Shown piece after piece: positions 1-9,942 of a stretch of DNA of 64,000 nucleotides; position 1 is the first letter of the stretch; the number at the start of each line of letters is the position of its first letter. The stretch comes from Gelidibacter maritimus (GTDB lineage: Bacteria; Bacteroidota; Bacteroidia; Flavobacteriales; Flavobacteriaceae), in assembly GCF_014062315.1 (NCBI RefSeq), contig NZ_JACGLT010000005.1, positions 246,845 to 310,844 of the forward strand, read 5' to 3'. Both the position numbers and the translations under genes were made by a program. The notes under the pieces are model-generated. The model saw only the letters and a list, made by a program, of their open reading frames with translations, made no database searches and was not told the origin of the DNA.

Positions 1-203
1 TGATCTTTGGTGGATGGATGATAAATGTCCAAGCGTCCTTCCCATGATCCCACTTTAGTGTAAACGAGATCTAATTGTGTCACATAGTTATTAGGAAAAT
101 TGACAGGTGTTTGAGCATTATTTACCTGTGCGACCGTCATGGTAGCCAGCAATAGCACAAAAACACCTGCCAATCTCCTGGTTAAACAATGTAAACGGGA
201 CAT
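1..203 (-). CDS. Exported alpha/beta-hydrolase-like protein (N-terminal fragment)
   Basis: Only the first 67 codons lie in the window; the gene continues beyond base 1. The reading starts with ATG at 203-201, one base after the SDR stop codon, so it is probably translated from the same mRNA as the SDR. The N-terminus has basic residues, a hydrophobic stretch (VFVLLLATMTVAQ) and a likely signal peptidase site. It continues with a segment (LDLVYTKV...RLDIYHP) that resembles the first beta strands of secreted BD-FAE-type esterases. That family assignment rests on one short segment and is tentative. In an alginate operon an esterase could deacetylate bacterial alginate, but this is inference. Confidence 0.5.
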   Translation of the reverse strand, partial: MSRLHCLTRRLAGVFVLLLATMTVAQVNNAQTPVNFPNNYVTQLDLVYTKVGSWEGRLDIYHPSTKD

Positions 204-204
204 G

Positions 205-960
205 TTAGCTAAACGCTAAACCTCCGTTGATGTCCACATTATTTCCTGTGATAAAAGAAGCCTCATCTGAAGCTAAATATGCAACCAGATCTGCCACTTC
301 TTCAGCTTGACCTTCACGTCTCAGAGGTGTTCCATTGGCCACGTTGGCACGGACTTGATCACTTGTGAAATCATCGTGGAATTTAGTTGCAATCATCCCT
401 GGACATAATGAGTTAACGCGAATGCCCTGAGGACCAAATTCTTTGGCCAAAGATCTTGTATAGGTCAAAACAGCACCTTTTGATGCCGCATACAATCCTG
501 AACCAGGACCACCGCCATCTCTTGCTGCTTGCGAGGCAAAATTAACAATTGCTCCACCTTTGCCCATTAAAGGCTTAAATGATTTTGTTGTGAAAACAGT
601 TCCTTTAAAATTGACATTCATCAACAAATCGTAAAATTCTTCATCTATTTCTTCAATGGTCTTTCTTGCGAAAAGTCCACCGGCAACGTTTACGAGGATA
701 TCAACCTTATTTCCATAAGCTTCTTTGGTTTTAGCGACCAAGTTGTCAATATCTTTTTGTTTGGTGACGTCTGCATAAACTGCTATAGCTTCACCACCAT
801 CTTTCTTAATCAATCTAACGGTTTCGTCGCCTTCCTCTTGACTTTCAAAATAATTGACCACCACTTTCGCGCCTTCTTTAGCCAATTTTATTGAAACGGC
901 ACGTCCGATGTCACGGGCACCTCCAGTGACTACTGCTACTTTTCCTTTTAAATTACTCAT
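205..960 (-). CDS. SDR oxidoreductase, probable DEH reductase
   Basis: A 251-residue classical short-chain dehydrogenase. The N-terminal nucleotide-binding motif TGGARDIG is at about residues 12-19, NVAGG is near 91-95, and the catalytic YAASK is near 158-162. It is close in sequence style to the flavobacterial alginate-operon enzymes that reduce 4-deoxy-L-erythro-5-hexoseulose uronate (DEH) to 2-keto-3-deoxy-D-gluconate (KDG) with NAD(P)H in the cytoplasm. It lies 14 bases after the MFS carrier and one base before the next gene, consistent with one operon. The SDR fold is certain; the substrate is inferred from the neighbouring alginate lyases and KdgF. Confidence 0.8.
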   Translation of the reverse strand: MSNLKGKVAVVTGGARDIGRAVSIKLAKEGAKVVVNYFESQEEGDETVRLIKKDGGEAIAVYADVTKQKDIDNLVAKTKEAYGNKVDILVNVAGGLFARKTIEEIDEEFYDLLMNVNFKGTVFTTKSFKPLMGKGGAIVNFASQAARDGGGPGSGLYAASKGAVLTYTRSLAKEFGPQGIRVNSLCPGMIATKFHDDFTSDQVRANVANGTPLRREGQAEEVADLVAYLASDEASFITGNNVDINGGLAFS

Positions 961-974
961 AATATTAGATTTAT

Positions 975-2291
975 TTATTGATTTTTAATTAATTCTTTTG
1001 ATTTTACCGGTTTTATGTTTGGACATAATATCCAGACACTTGCCAAAGCAATTATTGCCAAGGCGGCACCAATTACAAATGCAGGGGTATAATTCCCGCC
1101 ACTAGTTAACCATGGTACCAAGTATGTTAGACCTGCAGCGGTTAGTTTAGCCGCCATACCGGAAAATCCAGCAAGAGTTCCTACCGTTTTCCCACTAAAA
1201 AGGTCACTCGGCAAAGTCTGTATATTTCCAATAGCTGTCTGAAAACCAAACAAAATAACGGCCATGATAAGTACCGCTCCAACGGGGCCACCGGGATTTG
1301 CCATGCCCAATAATGCCGGTAACATTATTATACACCCAATAGAAATGACCATTTTACGGGTCTTGTCAACATTCCATCCTGCCTTTAATCTATTCTGCGC
1401 CAGGAGGCCGCCAAACCATGCTCCAAGCATAGCCCCTACATAAGGCACCCAACCATACAGTCCGATAGATTTTACATCCATCCCGTAAACTTCATGTAAA
1501 TAAATAGGGATCCAGAAAACAAATAACCACCAGATCGGATCGATTGCGGCCGAAGCCAGAATGACTCCCCAACTTTGTTTATGGCCAAGCAGTGCTTTGG
1601 TGTCTGGATTATACTCTTGGTCTTCCACACCATCGGCATCAAAATCTTCATTTTTTTGACCTGTTAAAATGTAGTCTCGCTCATCATCCGTTATCCAAGG
1701 ATGATTTTTAGGCGGTGATTTGACTAATATCAACCATGGAATCAGCCAGAGCAATCCTACTAAACCAATCAGTATAAAGATGGATTTCCAGTTAAAATAG
1801 ATAGTTAAAAATGCAATTAACGGGATAGATACTATTCCACCTATGGCCGCTCCTGAATTAAATATTCCTTGGGCGAGTGCGCGCTCCTTGGTAGGAAACC
1901 ATTCGGCATTACCTTTGGTAGCCCCTGGCCAGTTACCAGCTTCTGCAACACCTAATATAGCTCGGAAGATTCCAAAGCTCAATACGCCTTGAGCTAAAGC
2001 ATGTAACGCTGTGGCAACGGACCAAACTCCAATGGATAGTACAAATCCTATTCGTGTACCCACCCAATCGAATATTTTACCGAATATGGCCTGACCAAAA
2101 GCGTAGGAAAACACGAAAATAATTGAGATAAGAGCGTAGATTGACTTTGTCTCGTCTGCTGTATGTCCAGGGTACAATTCCTTGGCAATTTCTGGCCAAA
2201 GAACACTTAGCGATGTACGGTCGATATAATTGATAATGGTTGCAATAGCTATCAATGCGACTACCCACCACCTTAAACCTCTAACTTTCAT
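975..2291 (-). CDS. MFS sugar-acid transporter (hexuronate/DEH type)
   Basis: A 438-residue protein of the anion:cation symporter branch of the major facilitator superfamily (ExuT-like). Hydrophobic segments are spread along the whole protein, consistent with 12 membrane spans. Typical features are INYIDRTSLSVLWP in the first span, an early conserved loop (FGKIFDWVGTRIG) and EAGNWPGATK in span 4. A charged cytoplasmic loop lies near residues 205-235. The family imports hexuronates and aldonates with protons or sodium. Placed between the alginate regulator and the DEH reductase, it most likely moves unsaturated uronate monomers or DEH across the inner membrane. Confidence 0.8.
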   Translation of the reverse strand: MKVRGLRWWVVALIAIATIINYIDRTSLSVLWPEIAKELYPGHTADETKSIYALISIIFVFSYAFGQAIFGKIFDWVGTRIGFVLSIGVWSVATALHALAQGVLSFGIFRAILGVAEAGNWPGATKGNAEWFPTKERALAQGIFNSGAAIGGIVSIPLIAFLTIYFNWKSIFILIGLVGLLWLIPWLILVKSPPKNHPWITDDERDYILTGQKNEDFDADGVEDQEYNPDTKALLGHKQSWGVILASAAIDPIWWLFVFWIPIYLHEVYGMDVKSIGLYGWVPYVGAMLGAWFGGLLAQNRLKAGWNVDKTRKMVISIGCIIMLPALLGMANPGGPVGAVLIMAVILFGFQTAIGNIQTLPSDLFSGKTVGTLAGFSGMAAKLTAAGLTYLVPWLTSGGNYTPAFVIGAALAIIALASVWILCPNIKPVKSKELIKNQ

Positions 2292-2483
2292 AAATTCCTT
2301 TATTTTAAAACATATTCATACTGTGCCATCATTAACGATTAATGCGACAGAATTATCTATATCTATGAAAGTAAACTGATTATCTCTTAATTTCGAATGA
2401 AACTAATAAAGAATCGACTTACCTCCCTCCTTCATTTTCCGTGAAAACACAAGCGTGCATTTATGTTTTCAGATTGTTATTTA

Positions 2484-3194
2484 TTAGATATTGTATAAAT
2501 ACTGATACAATACTCTAAAATGATCTTTCATTTTTTGCTTGGCTTCTTTTGGATCTCCTTTTCTGATCGCCTCAAAAATATCTTCATGTTCCTTTATACC
2601 AATTACAGGATCGTTTTTTTCACACACATGGTATTTTGCGAAATTGGTGATGATTTCTGGAGTGATAATCAACATAAAAGTATTCATCGTACTGTTGCCG
2701 GCAGCTCTCGCAATGGCCAAATGAAATACAAGATCTTGTTGCACAGCATCTTCTCCTGCATTCACTTTTTTATTATAAGCATCTAAAGCGATCCTCATCT
2801 TAACAAGGTCTTCGTCAGATCTTCGCAAAGCAGCTAACCGCGCTGTTTTCAATTCTAACAAAATTCGTGTTTCTACAAGCGATTTAAAATCAGGTTCCTC
2901 TAAGCTCAAAATATCCTCAATCATTCCATTTAAAGCAATCACTCCAATATTCGCTACAAAAGTTCCACTTTGTGGCATGGACTTCAATAAGCCATAAAGC
3001 TCCAATTTTTGAATAGCGTCACGTACGCAACCCCTGCTCACTTCAAATTTTTCAGAAAGACTTCTTTCGGACGGCAACTTATCTCCTGGCTCAAGATTCT
3101 TTTGATTGATCAAATCTCTAATTTTTGAAATGACTTCTTTTTGAGTCGCTTCACTTTCGTATTTTGTTAAAACTTCAAATTTCATTTTTTGCAT
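2484..3194 (-). CDS. FadR-subfamily GntR transcriptional regulator
   Basis: A 236-residue regulator. A winged helix-turn-helix occupies about residues 15-85, with the family signature GDKLPSERSLSEKFEVSRG. It is followed by an all-helical FCD effector domain (about 95-230) with metal-ligand-type residues (HLAIARAAGN, KEHEDIFEAI). FCD regulators such as UxuR, ExuR and LldR bind TTGGTnnACCAA-type palindromes and respond to sugar acids. The same type of palindrome lies upstream of this gene and of three lyase/Sus transcription units in the window, so this is very probably the alginate-locus regulator and it probably controls itself. The inducer is likely KDG or DEH (inference). ATG at 3185 is an alternative start. 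Confidence 0.88.
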   Translation of the reverse strand: MQKMKFEVLTKYESEATQKEVISKIRDLINQKNLEPGDKLPSERSLSEKFEVSRGCVRDAIQKLELYGLLKSMPQSGTFVANIGVIALNGMIEDILSLEEPDFKSLVETRILLELKTARLAALRRSDEDLVKMRIALDAYNKKVNAGEDAVQQDLVFHLAIARAAGNSTMNTFMLIITPEIITNFAKYHVCEKNDPVIGIKEHEDIFEAIRKGDPKEAKQKMKDHFRVLYQYLYNI

Positions 3195-3260
3195 TTTATT
3201 ACGAATCTCCTTACTAATTTAAGGTCAGAAATCCTGGATGATTTAAAACAGCTTCACGAT

Positions 3261-3291
3261 TGGTTAACCAGTTAGCATAGGTCAAATTTAT
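3261..3291 (-). promoter_or_regulatory. Promoter and single operator of the GntR regulator gene
   Basis: Read on the minus strand, a Bacteroidota -7 element TAAATTTG is at 3291-3284. One operator, TTGGTTAACCAG as read on the plus strand, is at 3261-3272, just downstream of the predicted transcription start. No convincing TTG -33 element is visible. The operator matches those upstream of the SusC, PL17 and second PL7 genes, which supports autoregulation. Confidence 0.65.
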
Positions 3292-3363
3292 AAAAAATAA
3301 TCTTAACATCCCTTATTAACACAGCACTAAGCCAAAAACTCTTCTAAACGCTCCAATACTAAG

Positions 3364-4290
3364 TTAATGTGTTACCTCCAATTCGTAATAGTTAACTCTT
3401 GCCGAACCGTCTTTATCTCTTGATTGGAAATAGTTTCCAGCCTTAAAATAATTCTCAAAAATCCCCCATTTTCTCATATGGATGTCATCATAAACTTTGT
3501 ACTCATTGTTATTTAAAATAACGACCATTCTACCATCAGTTACCTGAACCTCCAACGTAAATTTTTTAAATCCTACTTCTTGTTCAAAAGTAAACCCCTT
3601 GTCATCTCCCCAAGCCTTTGTGTAAAGAAGGTCTTCACCATGAGCGTTTAAATTTTTCAACACTTTGGTTTTCACTCTGATTTTGCCATCCTGCCAATAA
3701 ATTTTGAGCATTGGCGGCGCATTATTATCCTTTTGTCCTATGGCATCGCGTTGCTCATTGGTTAATCGACCATGGATTTGCATCACAATCACCTTATGAT
3801 ATTTCCCATCTGCCGCTTTAGTAACCTCATCCATCTGCAACTTCCCTTTCATATTGGCTCCTTGTGAAAATGTCCAATTGGTATTATTATCCCCAGGCAC
3901 CATCTGCTCCCGCAACTCCGATCTCGAATACTTTGTGTTGGCCGTCGTAGCTTCACTTGGATAGGCATAAAACACTAGAGCTCCCTTTATAGAATCGTTG
4001 TACATATAGGGCTTCAGAGCCTCGTTATTACCATAATCTAAAATTGCTGGCGGCTCCACACTTAAGGGTTTTCCATCTTCTCTTGCAGCTGGCACTGTTA
4101 CCGACCAATGCGATAAGTCAATGCCTGACAATTTAAATCTCTTTTTCTTTTTTTTCTTTTTCTGAACCTGAGTTTGCTGATGATCGTCCACAGAACTGCT
4201 CTGAGCTTTCAATTGCATGGACAAGAAGCAAATCATACACAGACTAAAAAGTCGAATCTTATTCATTTTAAAGCCGTTAACTAATTTCAT
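3364..4290 (-). CDS. PL7 alginate lyase with poly-lysine linker
   Basis: A 308-residue secreted protein. The signal peptide ends near LKAQ (residues 27-30); the short spacer carries seven lysines in a row (44-50), followed by a PL7 beta-jelly-roll domain (about 55-308). The PL7 signature blocks are present: SRSELR at 122-127, QIH at 171-173 and YFKAGNYF near 279-286. These supply the catalytic Arg, Gln, His and Tyr of the family. PL7 enzymes cleave alginate by beta-elimination. The ATG overlaps the stop of the upstream gene (TAATG), so translation is probably coupled; a second ATG at 4266 would give a more ordinary signal peptide. It is the last gene of the SusC operon. Confidence 0.92.
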   Translation of the reverse strand: MKLVNGFKMNKIRLFSLCMICFLSMQLKAQSSSVDDHQQTQVQKKKKKKKRFKLSGIDLSHWSVTVPAAREDGKPLSVEPPAILDYGNNEALKPYMYNDSIKGALVFYAYPSEATTANTKYSRSELREQMVPGDNNTNWTFSQGANMKGKLQMDEVTKAADGKYHKVIVMQIHGRLTNEQRDAIGQKDNNAPPMLKIYWQDGKIRVKTKVLKNLNAHGEDLLYTKAWGDDKGFTFEQEVGFKKFTLEVQVTDGRMVVILNNNEYKVYDDIHMRKWGIFENYFKAGNYFQSRDKDGSARVNYYELEVTH

Positions 4291-5192
4291 TATTCTGCCA
4301 AAATAATAGAGACATCATCAATTCTGGACTCCGCCACGTTATTACTATCTATCCAAATGGCAATAGTATCTGTTGCTCCGGAATTGAATGATAATACTAA
4401 AGGCAAGTATTCATTGGCATCATCCTGATTATCACCAGTAATGGAAGCAATGATAGCGTCCTCAGCTTCTGAAGCATTTGAAATAGCATTCCCTAAAATT
4501 GCCAAGCGCATTGCAGAACCAACTGGCGATGTTTTGATGGTGTAATAAACTGTCACAATATAATCCGTATTAGGTGTTACCGTCAAAGCTTGATAAGCAA
4601 CCCGGTCAGATCCTGCGTCAAACTTAGCACCTTGCGAGCCTGTTCTTACTGGACTTGATGTAATTCCAAAAATACGACCACCGCTAATTCTCCAACAGTC
4701 ACGCCCGTCCATATTACCGCTTCCACAGTCTTCACTTCCTGGACTGTTATCTTCAAAACTAGCTTCTTTAATAAAAGGAACTATGGCCGCCGGAGCTTCA
4801 GGCTCCACTATCTCAATAGTCATGGAAAAGGTACTTTCAACACCTAACGCATCTGAGGCCGTTAGTGTGACGGTAAAAGTGCCTTCACCCGGATACGTAT
4901 TAACACCATCCAGGCTAGACGATGTATTTCCATCACCAAAATCCCAAAGATATGTGGTCGCACTCACTGAAAGATTAGAGAAGTTGTATATTCTATAATC
5001 TATTGAACTTTGCGTTGCAGAAAAATTGGCCGTAGGTGGCGTTGCGTCAGCAATCGATCCTGTTTCGGGCAAATCAAATTCGTAATGACTCAATGCAGGA
5101 TCGCAGGAGATGAACACCCCTATTACGGACATAAAAGCTGCGATACCAAGGCCTTGTCTATACTTTTTATTAATAATTTTTATGAATTTCAT
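4290..5192 (-). CDS. PKD-domain surface lipoprotein, probable alginate-binding protein
   Basis: A 300-residue lipoprotein. A lipobox ending at Cys30 (IGVFISC) is followed by a spacer, a PKD domain (about 50-130, with LWDFGDG near 82-88 and TYPGEGTFTVTL) and a C-terminal beta-rich domain (about 140-300) resembling CBM4/9-type carbohydrate-binding folds. It sits directly after SusD, where SusE/SusF-like surface glycan-binding proteins usually lie. A role in holding alginate at the cell surface for the SusCD pair follows from position and architecture; no catalytic motif is visible. The exact family of the C-terminal domain is uncertain. Confidence 0.75.
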   Translation of the reverse strand: MKFIKIINKKYRQGLGIAAFMSVIGVFISCDPALSHYEFDLPETGSIADATPPTANFSATQSSIDYRIYNFSNLSVSATTYLWDFGDGNTSSSLDGVNTYPGEGTFTVTLTASDALGVESTFSMTIEIVEPEAPAAIVPFIKEASFEDNSPGSEDCGSGNMDGRDCWRISGGRIFGITSSPVRTGSQGAKFDAGSDRVAYQALTVTPNTDYIVTVYYTIKTSPVGSAMRLAILGNAISNASEAEDAIIASITGDNQDDANEYLPLVLSFNSGATDTIAIWIDSNNVAESRIDDVSIILAE

Positions 5193-5219
5193 AATCGTAT
5201 ATTTTTTTATTAAAACTGT

Positions 5220-6737
5220 TTAGTACCCTGGATTTTGTGTCAACATTCCCTGGCTAAGGTTAATTTCCCTTTGAGGAATTGGCAACAATAAATCAGTGGA
5301 AGTAAAGCTGTAACCATTAGCTGCAGAAAACGCAGAGAGTACATCCTGAGCCGCATTAAATCGGATCAAATCAAATAATCGATGGTTTTCAAAAGCCAAT
5401 TCCACACGTCTTTCATCCAATAAATCTTTTTTTGTAATACTCGTAACCACATCCGTAAGCCCTGCTCTGTTTCTAACCTTTTGAAATGAATTCAATGCGG
5501 CTTGCACTGATGTTGATGCTCCTCCGGCCATTATAGCTTCTACATGCATCAAAAGAACATCCGACAATCTCAAGACAATCCAATCGTTGCCAGCAGCTCT
5601 TGGATTGCTATTAAAGGTAACGCCTGTGGCACCTCCATTCTCCCCATTAGGGAAATATTTAGCCACTTGTTTTTGGGTAGGTTGTGCAGGATCAATACGA
5701 TAAGAATATGCAGCTCTATTGCCTCCATTTGCATCCAATGCGGCCGCAGCCTCGTTGGTAACGTAATTCACACCGCTAGACCGTCCTACAGAATTCAGCC
5801 ATTCTGCAGAGAAACTTTGACTATCTGATGCTGGATTTGAAAGAAAGCCAATTGAAAAAATAACTTCATTATTGTTTTCATTGTAAAACACGTCATTAAA
5901 GTTTGGTTCCAATGCAAATCCACTGTTTATGACTGCTTCACAAAGCACTTGTGCTTCTGTGTAATTGGTTCCCAAGGTAAGATATACCTTGGCCAACGTA
6001 GCTTGTGCTGCTGCTTTTGATGCTCTATTGACATATGTGTTATCCAACGAAGCAATAGCGGCATTAAGATCATCAATAATTAATTCATATACTTGCGCTT
6101 TTGGAGTTCTTGTAAATTGAACATCCGTATCAGCAATCCCTATTACTCTGTCGGCCATTGGTATATCGCCAAACAACCTTACCAAATTAAAATGGGCATA
6201 GGCTCGTATAAATTTTGCTTCACCTTCAATCTTCGCTTTATTAGCTTCGGAGGCTACATCTATATTTGCAAGTACGATATTTGCTCTTTTGAGAACATCA
6301 TAAAAGCTACGATAATAGTCATACACAATCCCATTTGTTGGTCTTAAGGTGTAATTTTCAAATTGTGCGGCCTCACCTTCACTACTTTTAGTTCTCGTAT
6401 TATCACTCCGCATTTCGGTGATATAGAACTCAACCTGTATTGCATGGTTGGCATTAGAATCAGAGTCATCCAAAGCGTTCACACCCTGAATACCGTCATA
6501 CATATTAATAACCGCATTAAGAAGCTCGCCCTCAGTAGTGTAAAAGTCATCTGCACTGATTGCAGAACTTGGAGCTGGATCTAAAAAGTTATCACCACAG
6601 CTCACAAATGATCCTGAGATAAGAACCAAGGCTGCTATCATGAATGCCCTGAACTGAACAGTTTTAGTTAATGTCAGCTTTAATGTTCGCAATAGACAAG
6701 AACTTGAATGTTCGAAATTTAAATATGAATTTTTCAT
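5220..6737 (-). CDS. SusD/RagB-family outer-membrane lipoprotein
   Basis: A 505-residue SusD-family protein. An unusually long N-terminal region precedes the hydrophobic stretch and the lipobox at Cys47 (GSFVSC), after which comes the typical FLDPAP. The TPR-rich SusD fold is indicated by repeated helical segments such as GEAKFIRAYAHFNLVRLFGDIPM. The C-terminal block DLLDERRVELAFENHRLFDL followed by PQREI is diagnostic of the family. SusD forms the lid of the SusC porin and hands over oligosaccharides. It lies 33 bases after SusC. The substrate is inferred to be oligoalginate from the lyases in the same operon. Confidence 0.95.
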   Translation of the reverse strand: MKNSYLNFEHSSSCLLRTLKLTLTKTVQFRAFMIAALVLISGSFVSCGDNFLDPAPSSAISADDFYTTEGELLNAVINMYDGIQGVNALDDSDSNANHAIQVEFYITEMRSDNTRTKSSEGEAAQFENYTLRPTNGIVYDYYRSFYDVLKRANIVLANIDVASEANKAKIEGEAKFIRAYAHFNLVRLFGDIPMADRVIGIADTDVQFTRTPKAQVYELIIDDLNAAIASLDNTYVNRASKAAAQATLAKVYLTLGTNYTEAQVLCEAVINSGFALEPNFNDVFYNENNNEVIFSIGFLSNPASDSQSFSAEWLNSVGRSSGVNYVTNEAAAALDANGGNRAAYSYRIDPAQPTQKQVAKYFPNGENGGATGVTFNSNPRAAGNDWIVLRLSDVLLMHVEAIMAGGASTSVQAALNSFQKVRNRAGLTDVVTSITKKDLLDERRVELAFENHRLFDLIRFNAAQDVLSAFSAANGYSFTSTDLLLPIPQREINLSQGMLTQNPGY

Positions 6738-6769
6738 AATTTATATATGTTTTTACGTATCGTTTTTAA

Positions 6770-9700
6770 TTAAAATTCCAAGTTAAGACCTAATGAAACC
6801 GTTCTGTAAATTGGCGAACCTGCTCTTTGGTAACCATAAGTTGTTGGGCTCGTATTGTAAATGGATTCCGGATTAAAACCTGTATAATCATCAGCAGTAA
6901 AATATAGTAAGTTTTGTCCTGCTGCGTAAAGCCTTGCTTTTGAAAGACCTATTTTGGAAATCAAATCCTGAGAAAAATTATATCCAATATTCACATTTCG
7001 CAAAGCGATATAGGACGCATCCTGAACAATGGAGTTGGTAAATATTTTCTCCCTGATAAAACCTTGATCTGGCGTTGTTGCTGGAATAAAATCTTGAGCA
7101 CTATTAAATTGATTGAACAAATACTGATCCCCCATATTTCTTACCTGTGCACCGTGACTGCCCTGGAACATGAAACTTACGTCAACATCTCCGAATTGTA
7201 GCTCATTGGTAAAGCTCCAAATTAGCTTTGGATATGGACTACCTAAAATAGTTTTGTCATCATCATCGATCAATCCATCACCATTTAAATCCTTCACATA
7301 AACATCCTGAGCCTGTCCACCAACTGGAAAATATGGATTACTAATAAATTCTTTTGGAATTTCTCTATCTACAACCCATCCATAGAAAGATGAAATTGGA
7401 TTTCCAATCAAATTGATCCATTCTGCCGCTCTTTTGTCATCAACATTTTGAATGAGTCCATTTGAATCACCAAAACTGATGAGCTCATTCTTATTGACTG
7501 AACCCAATATGGTTGTTGACCATTGAAAATTTTGATTAGATACATTTCTCGTTCTCAACTCTATTTCATATCCTCTATTTTCAACTTCACCAAGGTTAAC
7601 CAGAGCATTGGTAAAACCAGTGGTTGAAGAAATAGGGTTATTCAACAACAACTGATCACTGTTTCGTTGGTAATATTCAAACGAACCCGATATCACATTG
7701 TTAAACATTCCAAAATCAATTCCTGGGTTAATTTCCACAGAACGTTCCCATTGCAAGAACGGATTCGCAATATTAATTGGGTTAAAACCTGTTACCAAAC
7801 TATTGTCAACCACTGCAGTTGACGCCGTTAATAGTGCCAAATAAGGATAATTATCAATCAGCTTGTCACCCGCATTTAGATTAAGATTTCCTGTAACCCC
7901 ATAACTGAATCGAAATTTTAAATTATTGATGACCTCACTGTCTCTCATGAATTTTTCCTTTGAAACAACCCATCCCACAGAAGCCGCAGGGAAATCACCA
8001 TATTTATTATCTGGTCCAAAAACCGAACCTCCATCACGTCTAAAACTTAATGAGGCCAAATATTTATCCTTGTAGGCATAATTTAACCGTCCAAAAACAG
8101 ATAATAAACGTCTCTGGTAATCCATAGATTCCTTTTCAGATATGATTGTGGCCGCCGAAATGGTTTTAATATACTCATTATCATAGCCAGCTCCAGTAAC
8201 GGTTTTAAATGAGGTATCCCATTTTTCGGCCGCAAAACCTGCCACCGCACTCACATCGTGATTCCCAAAAGTTTTGTTATAAGACAAATACTCTTCCGTA
8301 ACAATATGAATTGTATTCTCATCAGACAATGTTAATTCTATCACGGAAGGGCCTATGTTATTGGATTTCTCTCCCCAAAAACGCTTTCTGCTCGTGTTTT
8401 GAAAGTCGCCTCCCAAAGAAGCCCTGAAACTCAAAGCATCTGTGATATTGTATTGTAGGTAAAAATTACCGAACAGTTTAAATTTCAAATCCCTGCGATC
8501 GCGCTCCAAGACTTTTGCTCCAGGGTTTGTATTGGAGGTATCACTAATATCCGTTCCACCGGAAGCTATAGGTTGCATCGTATTCAAATCGAAATCATCA
8601 AACATACGTTGCTCTGCATAATCACCAATCTTTGCGTTTGCCCACCGACCATTCTCTCTTAGTCTATTTACAAATGGCATATTTTCTTCAGAAAGGTAAA
8701 GTGGCAACCATGGTGCCTGTCTTAAGATATCGTGAGTAGATCCATCAAAACGGGTTGTATTGGTATAAGATGGAGATAAATTAGCACCTATGGAAAACTT
8801 ATCACTTAGCTTTGTATCTATAGTCAATTTCGCATTGTATTTTTTGAAGTCATCTATAATCAATACGCCTTCATCGTGTGAATATCCAAGAGAAGCGCTA
8901 AACTTTGTACGCTGACTTCCACCTCTTGCACTAAACGCATGGTTGGTAATGGTCCCGCCATTGAAAATGATGTTCTGCCAATCATTATCAACCCCTAACA
9001 ACTGCATATAACGTGCTCTGTCCGATAAAGTTCCTGTTTCCTCGAGTTCTAAAGCTATGGCATCCTTAACTGAAAAGTTGTAAGCATCACTTTTCTTGGC
9101 ATCTTTGCGTCCCGTAAAGGTGTTATAGCTAAACTTGGTCTTCCCTTCCTTACCTTTTTTCATGGTAATCAAAATGACGCCATTAGCACCTCTTGAGCCA
9201 TAAATAGCCGAGGAAGCGGCATCTTTAAGCACCTCAAATGAATCGACATCATTCATGTTTAAGGAGCCTAAAAAGTCATCATCCACAGCCAAACCGTCAA
9301 CTACAATTAACGGAGAGGAGCTTCCAGCCAATGAACCAGTACCTCTAATTCTAATGGTTGGCGCTGAACCAGCTTCACCGTCAGTGGTTTGAATATTAAC
9401 CCCCGAAACCTGTCCAACTAAAGCATCATCTACTCTCGCCGATGCAACTTGATCTAAATCTTCATTGACAACCTTAGAAATAGATCCGGTTAAATGACTT
9501 TTTCTTTGACTACCGTATCCTACAACGACCACTTCATCTAATGTCGCTAAGTCTTCTGCCAACGAAACATTCAACTCTGTTTGATTATCGATGATAATAA
9601 CTTGGGTTATAAATCCCACATAAGAAAAGCGCAGCACATCTCCTTTAGAAACTTCGATCTGATACAATCCATCAAAATCAGTTGTTGTTCCTTTTGATGA

Positions 9701-9847
9701 GTTTTGCACGATAACATTGACACCTGGTATGGGTTGGGAATCTGTAGCAGAAACTACCTTTCCTGTAATCAAGATGCCATTTTGAGCAAATAATGAGACA
9801 TTAAAGACCGCGATGAGGATTAATGTCAATTTAATTTTTAGATTCAT
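6770..9847 (-). CDS. SusC/RagA-family TonB-dependent oligosaccharide transporter
   Basis: A 1025-residue outer-membrane receptor when read from ATG 9847. That start gives a clean signal peptide (NLKIKLTLILIAVF...LFAQ); an upstream in-frame ATG at 9889 would add 14 residues with no obvious role. Order of parts: signal peptide, carboxypeptidase-D-like domain (about 25-105, GKVVSATDSQPIPGVNV), a TonB-contact segment (DEVVVVGYGSQRK), a plug with SusC hallmarks (GSLAGSSSPLIVVDG, GSRGANGVILITMKKG), then a beta-barrel ending in NLEF. It imports oligosaccharides using TonB energy together with SusD. The leader is about 250 nt long and carries an antisense-RNA candidate. Confidence 0.96.
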   Translation of the reverse strand: MNLKIKLTLILIAVFNVSLFAQNGILITGKVVSATDSQPIPGVNVIVQNSSKGTTTDFDGLYQIEVSKGDVLRFSYVGFITQVIIIDNQTELNVSLAEDLATLDEVVVVGYGSQRKSHLTGSISKVVNEDLDQVASARVDDALVGQVSGVNIQTTDGEAGSAPTIRIRGTGSLAGSSSPLIVVDGLAVDDDFLGSLNMNDVDSFEVLKDAASSAIYGSRGANGVILITMKKGKEGKTKFSYNTFTGRKDAKKSDAYNFSVKDAIALELEETGTLSDRARYMQLLGVDNDWQNIIFNGGTITNHAFSARGGSQRTKFSASLGYSHDEGVLIIDDFKKYNAKLTIDTKLSDKFSIGANLSPSYTNTTRFDGSTHDILRQAPWLPLYLSEENMPFVNRLRENGRWANAKIGDYAEQRMFDDFDLNTMQPIASGGTDISDTSNTNPGAKVLERDRRDLKFKLFGNFYLQYNITDALSFRASLGGDFQNTSRKRFWGEKSNNIGPSVIELTLSDENTIHIVTEEYLSYNKTFGNHDVSAVAGFAAEKWDTSFKTVTGAGYDNEYIKTISAATIISEKESMDYQRRLLSVFGRLNYAYKDKYLASLSFRRDGGSVFGPDNKYGDFPAASVGWVVSKEKFMRDSEVINNLKFRFSYGVTGNLNLNAGDKLIDNYPYLALLTASTAVVDNSLVTGFNPINIANPFLQWERSVEINPGIDFGMFNNVISGSFEYYQRNSDQLLLNNPISSTTGFTNALVNLGEVENRGYEIELRTRNVSNQNFQWSTTILGSVNKNELISFGDSNGLIQNVDDKRAAEWINLIGNPISSFYGWVVDREIPKEFISNPYFPVGGQAQDVYVKDLNGDGLIDDDDKTILGSPYPKLIWSFTNELQFGDVDVSFMFQGSHGAQVRNMGDQYLFNQFNSAQDFIPATTPDQGFIREKIFTNSIVQDASYIALRNVNIGYNFSQDLISKIGLSKARLYAAGQNLLYFTADDYTGFNPESIYNTSPTTYGYQRAGSPIYRTVSLGLNLEF

Positions 9848-9942
9848 AATTTGTTTTTTGTTTAAAGTGTAAATCTTGGATAACTCCATATTAATAAATC
9901 ACTTTATCACAACACATGTTTCGCTTAACTCAAATCTTTTTG

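Noticed and set aside
2442..2471. Inverted repeat TGAAAACA/TGTTTTCA after the GntR gene
   Set aside because: Only 8 bp with a 14-base loop and no T run; too weak to call a terminator.
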